NCBI GenBank assembly: GCA_047605685.1
Contig: JASGFF010000007.1
Span: forward strand, 1 to 53,920
Direction of reading: 5' to 3'
DNA length: 53,920 nucleotides
Source: JAUASV01 sp047605685
GTDB lineage: Bacteria; Actinomycetota; Actinomycetes; Actinomycetales; Microbacteriaceae
The translations under genes were made by a program, and so were the position numbers. Below are positions 53,777-53,920 of the stretch, piece by piece. The notes under the pieces are model-generated. The model was not told where the DNA came from. It made no database searches and saw nothing but the letters and a program-made list of their open reading frames with translations. How positions within the stretch are numbered: the stretch's first letter is position 1; each line of letters begins with the position of its first letter.

Positions 53777-53920
53777 CTAACGAGAGATTCCTCTGATGAC
53801 GCCCGGCCCGCCGCCGGGCCCCAGCATGCCGAGCAGCCGCTGGCGGTCGGGCTTGCCGCTCGGCAGCAGCGGCACGGCGGCCACGCGCAGGATGCGCGCG
53901 GGCGCGGCGGCCCGGCCCAG
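53777..53920 (-). CDS. menE: C-terminus of o-succinylbenzoate-CoA ligase (partial)
   Basis: The last 47 residues plus stop are in the window; the rest lies beyond 53920. LPSGKPDRQRL is the C-terminal catalytic-lysine motif of adenylate-forming ligases, and position between men genes identifies MenE. It activates o-succinylbenzoate to its CoA ester. Stop TAG at 53777-53779. Confidence 0.82.
   Translation of the reverse strand: MGRAAAPARILRVAAVPLLPSGKPDRQRLLGMLGPGGGPGVIRGISR

Overview
The window is high-GC, densely packed DNA from an actinobacterium. Gene order (tRNA-Trp/secE/nusG/rplK/rplA, a MaoC-MaoC-murB cluster, a menaquinone cluster with no ubiquinone genes) and the many TAnnnT -10 boxes placed 6-8 bases before start codons fit family Microbacteriaceae; genus cannot be told from sequence reading alone. 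No prophage, integrase, IS element or CRISPR array is visible. Most of the window looks like a conserved chromosomal backbone with a few accessory blocks.

Layout. 1-5.9 kb: cell-envelope glycosyltransferase (with a partial partner gene at the edge), the transsulfuration pair metB-cbs and an ABC exporter. 6.1-7.3 kb: rplJ-rplL behind an L10 leader with an attenuator hairpin. 7.4-9.8 kb: an OmpR-type two-component pair. 9.9-11.6 kb: an orphan YqaJ-type nuclease and a quinone-oxidoreductase-like protein. 11.7-14.4 kb: rplA, rplK, nusG, secE, tRNA-Trp. 14.5-17.7 kb: aminotransferase, murB and two hotdog dehydratases. 17.8-21.7 kb: a very small, apparently strongly expressed Cys-containing peptide gene, a hypothetical protein, and a three-gene LuxR regulator / histidine kinase / degenerate-kinase operon. 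21.8-26 kb: two tRNAs, a TfoX-like protein and two divergent GH13 glucosidases. 26.1-32.1 kb: secreted proteins and a signal-peptide protein followed by two permeases and an ABC ATPase, which looks like a bacteriocin-type export or immunity unit. 32.3-42.5 kb: L-rhamnoside utilisation (giant secreted GH78 rhamnosidase plus a rhamnose ABC importer, both carrying the same LacI-type palindrome). 42.6-45.7 kb: tRNA-Tyr, lytic transglycosylase, yajQ, cardiolipin synthase. 45.7-53.9 kb: fprA, polyprenyl synthase, menG, menF, menD, menA and the end of menE, i.e. most of menaquinone synthesis.

The most unusual signals are: (1) the 26-codon peptide gene at 17836-17916 with a near-consensus promoter, a hairpin at the predicted 5' end, a strong RBS and a strong terminator; (2) the lower-GC secreted-protein/ABC unit at 28.5-32.1 kb; (3) two copies of a 75-76 bp element with identical 16-18 bp inverted termini and unrelated cores, both lying between convergent genes; (4) a shared operator in the rhamnose regulon; (5) widespread leaderless-type starts. 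Functions were assigned by reading motifs; no database search was run.
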